The notes under the pieces are model-generated. The model was given only the letters and a program-made list of their open reading frames with translations. It was not told where the DNA came from and did not search any database. The position numbers were made by a program, and so were the translations under genes. DNA of 7,824 nucleotides. Source: Coriobacteriia bacterium (GTDB lineage: Bacteria; Actinomycetota; Coriobacteriia; Coriobacteriales; QAMH01). Shown here piece by piece: positions 6,001-7,824 of this stretch (the stretch's first letter is position 1; every line of letters begins with the position of its first letter). The stretch lies in NCBI GenBank assembly GCA_900756605.1, contig CAAEKX010000159.1:1-7824 (forward strand), read 5' to 3'.

Positions 6001-7824
6001 TGGTAGATGATCGGGTCGGTGTCGATCTGGACGCGGTTGCCGTCACCGGTCACCTTGTAGCGGATGACCTTGTACTCGACAAGCTGCGCATCGTAGAAGA
6101 CGAAGAGCTTGGTGGAGCCGTCGGGCATGACCACGGCCTGCTCGACCATGGAGTAGTCGCCGGCCGCCAGGCGCGCGTCGCCATCCCAGTGGTAGGTGCC
6201 ACCCGGGAAGAAGTGCGCGTAGCCCATCCACAGCGACTGCGTCGCCGGGCTCGTGTAGTTGAGCGTCGTGAGCGCGTTGACGCTCGTGAAGGTTCCGTTG
6301 ACCACGCCGTTGACGTCCACGTGGGTCTCGACGTCGGGCTGCGGGTCGGTGCCGCGGTCGGCCACCGTGGCGGTGGTGCCGGCCTTCTTCTGGTACCTGT
6401 CGACGCATGCGAGGTCCAGGGTGCCGTCATGATGCACCTTGAAGTGGTAGACCTCGTAGGCCACGGGCAGGGCCTCCCAGACGGCCGTGACGGTCACGTC
6501 GTTGCCGGGCATCACGAACAGCGGGCCGTTGCCACCGGTGCCCAGCGGATAGGTGTTGACACCATCGGTCCAGCCGGTGAGCTCGAAGCCCGTGCGGGTA
6601 ACCTGCGTGGCGCCGGGCAGCTTGGTGCTGTGGCCCGGGGCCAGGAGCTCGGAACGCTTATCAGTCGAGCCGTCATCGGCAAAGACGCCGCCGGCCGGGT
6701 CGATGGTGAGCGTGAAGTACTTCACCTCGTAGAAGAGGTAGAGCACCAGGCCGCCGTCGTCGATCTTGTTCGGGTTCTCGTGACCGATGATGCGGCCGGT
6801 GTGGATCGTCATGAAGGTGACGGCGTCAACGGAGCCCTCGGGGAGCTTGTAGTTGAAGTTCGGGTTGTACTCGTAGCCGTCGATGTTGGTGACGTAGGCG
6901 TAGAGGAACGGCAGGGGCTCCGTGCCGTTGCCGGTGCCGGTCAGGGCCGGGTCGGCGTCGACGCGCACGTAGGAGCCGGCTGTGCCGTACTGCGTGATGG
7001 TATCGCCGGCCTTGAGCGGCGTGAGCTTCTTGCCCTGCGAGTCAACGGGCACGTACCAGTTCTGGACGAAGAAGGTCGTGCCGTTCTCGACGGCCTTGTA
7101 CCAGACCTTGAGGACGAGCTTGCCGTTGGCGCTCTTCTCGGCGCTCACGTAGCCGACGCCCTCGGTGCCCGTGCGGTCCGCGTCGTAGGTGTAGCCCCAC
7201 ACGTTCTTGATGTCGTAGTTGTACGGGTCACCGGCCAGCGACTCGCGCGTGCCGTTGTTCGGGTTGCGCACGGCATACGGATTGGCCGGCGTGGTCACGT
7301 CGTCACCATGGACGACCTTGTCGCCCGTGATGCCCTTGGCGTTCACGTCGTACTGCGGCAGGTGGTCCTCGGTGCCGTCGCCCTGGATGACCCAGACCTC
7401 GACGGTGTACTCGGTGTCGTTGTTGGCGCGCCACACGGCGTACAGGACCGTGTCATGGTTGGCCATGCGCCACTCGCTGCCGACGGGATGGAAGAAGTCG
7501 GCCGAGATGTAGGTGTCATGCCAGTCGCGGGCCAGGGTGCCGACGAGGTTGGAGACGGCCTCGCCATCGGCTGCCGTCGGGGCCTCGTACCAGCCCACGA
7601 GCGTGTAGCCCGGGCGCTGGGCACTGGCAGCCACCGGTAGCGTCAGCTTGGTGCCGGTGCGGTAATTGTCCTCGGGCTTGTCGATGAGCCACTCGGCATC
7701 CGGGTTGCCGTCCATGTCGAAGTCGACGTCGCCGATGTAGAAGTCGAGGTGCTGGATGGCCGCACCGTAGTAGAGGCGCAGGATCAGCGGGGCATCCGGG
7801 TCGGCGCTGATGGAGCCCTCGTAG
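1..7824 (-). CDS. Giant InlB B-repeat / MucBP-like surface protein, internal fragment (partial at both ends)
   Basis: A single minus-strand frame, first full codon at 7823-7821, gives 2,607 sense codons without a stop and continues past both edges, so no start, ribosome binding site, signal peptide or stop can be placed. The translation is made of recurring modules. Thirteen have the InlB B-repeat signature (R-x-G-Y-x-x-x-G-W, then a closing L-Y-A-V-W). Nine resemble MucBP domains (opening Y-K-V-D-G-N-G, closing L-x-L-Y-Y-x-A). A 79-residue Asp/Pro/Asn-rich linker divides them at residues 956-1034. The protein is acidic and Tyr/Trp/Gly/Thr-rich with few Cys, and no membrane segment is visible. 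Such modules are known in cell-wall-attached proteins of Gram-positive bacteria, where they form beta-rich stalks or bind host or mucus ligands. An exported adhesin or stalk protein is therefore the likely role, but ligand and anchor type are unknown. Coding status is near certain; function is inferred from module type. Confidence 0.93.
3..101 (-). other. Low-complexity tail segment, probable pre-anchor linker
   Basis: Residues 2575-2607: TPPAGTSSSPAEGADDIAN, then a Ser/Thr/Asp/Asn/Gly stretch ending GPIMGPAG at the window edge. Pro/Ser/Ala/Gly-rich and without module signatures, it looks like a flexible stretch before a C-terminal wall or membrane anchor. No LPxTG-type motif or hydrophobic segment is reached before base 1. 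Confidence 0.5.
102..353 (-). repeat. B13: last InlB B-repeat-type module
   Basis: Residues 2491-2574. It opens YAYTIHYLFPDGSELLESV, has the core YPGQTFVGWITEGDGG and closes ETFDLYLRLE, without the final V-W. It is compact (84 residues). Coding DNA is AT-rich: 21 of 60 G/C at 241-300 by hand count. Confidence 0.7.
354..605 (-). repeat. B12: highly degenerate B-like module
   Basis: Residues 2407-2490. It opens RTIEVTFDSGGYDES, as a B module does, and closes DTLNIIITW, but the central R-x-G-Y-G-W turn is replaced by LLALAWQGNMLFECYDENF. C2455 and C2469 could pair. The DNA becomes AT-rich here, with ATA and AGA codons appearing. Confidence 0.45.
606..926 (-). repeat. B11: degenerate InlB B-repeat-type module
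   Basis: Residues 2300-2406. It opens KVTLIYMSFTDESPYDY, keeps only KPVGW from the core, has a Tyr/Asp/Phe-rich insert (YDYGDFFDATMNNPDDFGYD), and ends NVVVWAELE. Module length and Trp positions are kept, but the signature has decayed. Confidence 0.58.
774..800 (-). other. Candidate EF-hand-like loop DxDxNG in B11
   Basis: Residues 2342-2350 read DVDDNGDYI, with D, D and N at positions 1, 3 and 5 and Gly at 6. The sequence then continues TEND, offering an acidic residue near position 12. This is the weakest of the three candidate loops. Confidence 0.3.
927..1223 (-). repeat. B10: InlB B-repeat-type module
   Basis: Residues 2201-2299, near-canonical length. It opens RVELFYDPDDEERL, has the textbook core TRPGYTFVGWANSSG and closes DSNIVYGVWKPNK. 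The family match is strong. Confidence 0.82.
1224..1664 (-). repeat. B9: InlB B-repeat-type module with long N-terminal extension
   Basis: Residues 2054-2200. It opens VQKLTFDPSGYADINDP, has the core YRTGYMLIGWSTKFD and closes WTMPAEETTLHAVW. About 70 polar residues precede the core. A D-x-D-x-D-G loop precedes the closing strand. It starts the uninterrupted run of B modules. Confidence 0.77.
1281..1307 (-). other. Candidate calcium-binding loop DxDxDGxxE in B9
   Basis: Residues 2173-2181 read DEDGDGVPE, with acidic residues at loop positions 1, 3, 5 and 9 and Gly at 6. This matches type 3 repeat-like or EF-hand-like calcium loops. It is assigned by motif only. Confidence 0.4.
1665..2081 (-). 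repeat. B8: InlB B-repeat-type module with helical insert
   Basis: Residues 1915-2053. It opens YILNLDLGAGTWQDAGGN, has the core IPYALQGWAYDDG, a Leu/Ala-rich insert (LTLSQLLDRAKTASKLDNF) that looks helical, and closes FTMPGHDTTLVAVW. The usual R-x-G-Y before the G-W turn is lost. Confidence 0.75.
2082..2471 (-). repeat. M9: MucBP-like module, last of its kind in the window
   Basis: Residues 1785-1914. It opens VEYQVVRYVIDGNGNRTV, then HTGWTDEIAVAEDGD, has a central DGYRYFLAADGDVYYPLPNG and closes DGQILTLTLYYVP. No M module is seen downstream of this point. Confidence 0.7.
2472..2834 (-). repeat. B7: InlB B-repeat-type module
   Basis: Residues 1664-1784. It opens SQILLDLGDGTNTTGTW, has the core REGYEFKGWSTNMAA, the insert LLTGKASVDAAATWVGL, and closes NFIMPGHGVTLYAIW. 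Both signatures are strong, and it serves as the type example of the insert-bearing B module. Confidence 0.83.
2835..3248 (-). repeat. M8: MucBP-like module
   Basis: Residues 1526-1663. It opens TEYTIRYAKVDGNGSLEDVV, then HGVTGETVTAIDPND, has a central EGYEAQYTTPVTY and closes GIITADGTLELTLFYSA. Apart from an Ala/Ser-rich insert (SASSAMAAASS), the match to the M consensus is good. Confidence 0.72.
3249..3635 (-). repeat. B6: InlB B-repeat-type module with C-x4-C
   Basis: Residues 1397-1525. It opens IRTLRLNIGGTGDVT, has the core RPGYKLRGWYYTHE, an Ala-rich insert SVRAADIAAADLVDYF, and closes STIYLYAVW. C1499 and C1504 (C-N-G-T-L-C) are among the few cysteines. B6 follows B5 directly without an M module. 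Confidence 0.78.
3636..3959 (-). repeat. B5: divergent InlB B-repeat-type module
   Basis: Residues 1289-1396. It opens IKVYFDLGSYG, has the core RLGYDHIGW and closes SDMVLHSVWGPK. The insert VTDAKGIDACDIEDWLNDNN looks helical. Its C-terminal half is AT-richer than the surroundings (27 of 60 G/C at 3661-3720 by hand count). Confidence 0.68.
3960..4289 (-). repeat. M7: MucBP-like module
   Basis: Residues 1179-1288. It opens ATYTVDHWRIDGNGELIERV and closes KADSSLTLSLFYTA. A Lys-rich segment (NYTAMKKPFTKDDKFIGY) precedes the G-Y position, which is unusual in this acidic protein. Confidence 0.66.
4290..4721 (-). repeat. B4: InlB B-repeat-type module after the linker
   Basis: Residues 1035-1178. 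It opens LHTLIYRTGPAGKWVNGEW, has the core RPGYEVLGWSTD and closes DVVMPAGPVVVYAVYYA, where the final Trp of other B modules is replaced by Tyr. The roughly 90 residues between core and closing strand are Asp/Asn/Gly-rich. Confidence 0.75.
4722..4958 (-). repeat. Asp/Pro/Asn-rich linker in mid-protein
   Basis: Residues 956-1034, 79 codons: 34 Pro, 24 Asp and 10 Asn, built from D-P, N-P and D-D-P-N units. It is predicted to be extended and unfolded, acting as a rigid spacer. The DNA is repetitive: GAT-CCC or GAT-CCG units give 17 GATC sites in 237 bases. An 18-base unit is present twice in tandem (4911-4928 and 4929-4946), and a 19-base unit recurs 33 bases apart (4833-4851 and 4866-4884). Asp is coded GAT 19 times and GAC 5 times, opposite to the flanking modules. 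In related proteins such linkers usually lie next to the wall anchor; here folded modules continue on both sides. Confidence 0.92.
4959..5327 (-). repeat. M6: MucBP-like module preceding the linker
   Basis: Residues 833-955. It opens TTFTVNRYKVTGNGDIV, then FEGYTDGTVIADQN, a central KGYSYHRIIPDTITLPNG, and closes GRIAADGSLVLDLYYAPFE. It runs into the Asp/Pro linker through VVEPG. Its match to the M consensus is strong. Confidence 0.72.
5328..5756 (-). repeat. B3: extended InlB B-repeat-type module
   Basis: Residues 690-832. It opens EHTVTLKLHEPV, has the core RSGYELVGWSTSMAG, then the insert GKDSVDMAAIMRGYVHDF, and closes TDLVLWAVW. At 143 residues it is nearly twice canonical B2. Its insert resembles that of B7 (GKASVDAAATW). 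Confidence 0.78.
5757..6080 (-). repeat. M5: MucBP-like module
   Basis: Residues 582-689. It has a clear opening VEYKVIRYKVTGDGNRV, then YQGYTDNTAFADG, a central PGYTYREQDAPSAF, and the closing GKIVGDQSRQLTLYLYYEA. This is one of the best M matches and helps define the module. Confidence 0.7.
6081..6476 (-). repeat. M4: divergent MucBP-like module
   Basis: Residues 450-581. It opens VAYEVYHFKVHHDGTLD and closes GSTKLFVFYDAQL. The middle (residues about 475-555) is Thr/Val/Asn-rich and does not resemble the other M modules closely, so it may be a distinct domain set in the same frame. Confidence 0.5.
6477..6725 (-). repeat. B2: compact, canonical InlB B-repeat
   Basis: Residues 367-449, 83 residues, the typical size for this family and the best family match in the window. 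It runs YFTLTIDPAGG, then RTGFELTGW, then FVMPGNDVTVTAVW. It lacks the long insert seen in most other B modules here. Confidence 0.88.
6726..7091 (-). repeat. M3: divergent MucBP-like module
   Basis: Residues 245-366. It opens with TTFFVQNWYVPVDSQGK, has a central DGYEYNPNFNYKLPEG and ends GGLVLYLFYEV. It follows M2 with no B module between them. The opening strand is less typical than in other M modules, but the ending fits well. Confidence 0.55.
7092..7430 (-). repeat. M2: MucBP-like module
   Basis: Residues 132-244. It opens with TEYTVEVWVIQGDGTED, has a central WGYTYDAD and closes with GKLVLKVWYKA. It follows the V-W end of B1 directly, as in the other B-to-M junctions. Confidence 0.65.
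7431..7757 (-). repeat. B1: InlB B-repeat-type module with insert
   Basis: Residues 23-131. The core turn is RPGYTLVGW and the closing strand is TVLYAVW. Between them lie about 55 residues instead of the 25-35 of a compact B-repeat, including an Ala-rich, possibly helical stretch (TAADGEAVSNLVGTLARDW). A D-x-D-x-D-G-x-x-D loop sits near its start. Confidence 0.8.
7698..7724 (-). other. Candidate calcium-binding loop DxDxDGxxD in B1
   Basis: Residues 34-42 read DFDMDGNPD, an exact D-x-D-x-D-G-x-x-D spacing as found in EF-hand-like and thrombospondin type 3 calcium loops. It falls in the early strand of B1. Calcium binding is inferred from the motif alone. Confidence 0.4.
7758..7823 (-). repeat. 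M1: C-terminal end of a MucBP-like module (truncated by window)
   Basis: Residues 1-22 contain G-S-I-S-A-D followed by L-I-L-R-L-Y-Y-G-A. This matches the closing strand of the complete M modules downstream (G-x-I-x-A-D-G-x-L-x-L-x-L-Y-Y-x-A). The rest of the module lies beyond base 7824. Confidence 0.6.

Noticed and set aside
5109..7640. 843-residue plus-strand open frame
   Set aside because: It lies in codon register antisense to the real gene. Its composition is a monotonous Val/Gly/His/Asp/Arg mix with no domain signature, and its openness follows from the rarity of CTA, TTA and TCA sense codons.

Overview
This window lies entirely inside one very large protein-coding gene on the minus strand. 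Read from base 7823 down to base 3, one frame runs for 2,607 sense codons with no stop, and it is still open at both edges. Neither the start codon and signal peptide nor the stop codon and cell-surface anchor is present. There are no intergenic gaps, RNA genes, promoters or terminators to report.

The protein reads as a modular, repeat-built surface protein of the InlB B-repeat / MucBP-like adhesin type. Two kinds of module recur. B modules carry the Listeria-Bacteroides (InlB B-repeat) signature: an R-x-G-Y-x-x-x-G-W turn in the middle and a closing T-L-Y-A-V-W strand. M modules resemble MucBP domains: they open with a Y-x-V-x-x-Y-K-V-D-G-N-G-like strand, have a G-Y-x-Y centre, and close with D-G-x-L-x-L-x-L-Y-Y-x-A. 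I count 13 B modules and 9 M modules, the first M being only a tail.

Layout in protein order, from high to low coordinates: tail of M1, B1, M2, M3, B2, M4, M5, B3, M6 (7823 to 4959); a 79-residue Asp/Pro/Asn-rich linker (4958 to 4722); B4, M7, B5, B6, M8, B7, M9, B8 (4721 to 1665); five consecutive B modules, B9 to B13, that become increasingly degenerate (1664 to 102); and a Pro/Ser/Ala/Gly/Asn-rich tail (101 to 3) that probably leads to an anchor outside the window.

The GC-rich composition (about 62-63% in two sampled 60-base blocks), the strong preference for C/G-ending codons and the giant InlB-type protein suggest a high-GC Gram-positive, most plausibly a gut or oral actinobacterium such as a member of the Coriobacteriia. 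This is an inference from style; no taxonomic marker is present. The points of most interest are the M/B alternation, a helix-like insert shared by several B modules, the mid-protein linker with a reversed Asp codon preference, and local drops in GC that suggest a mosaic gene. The long plus-strand open frames are antisense artefacts of codon bias.
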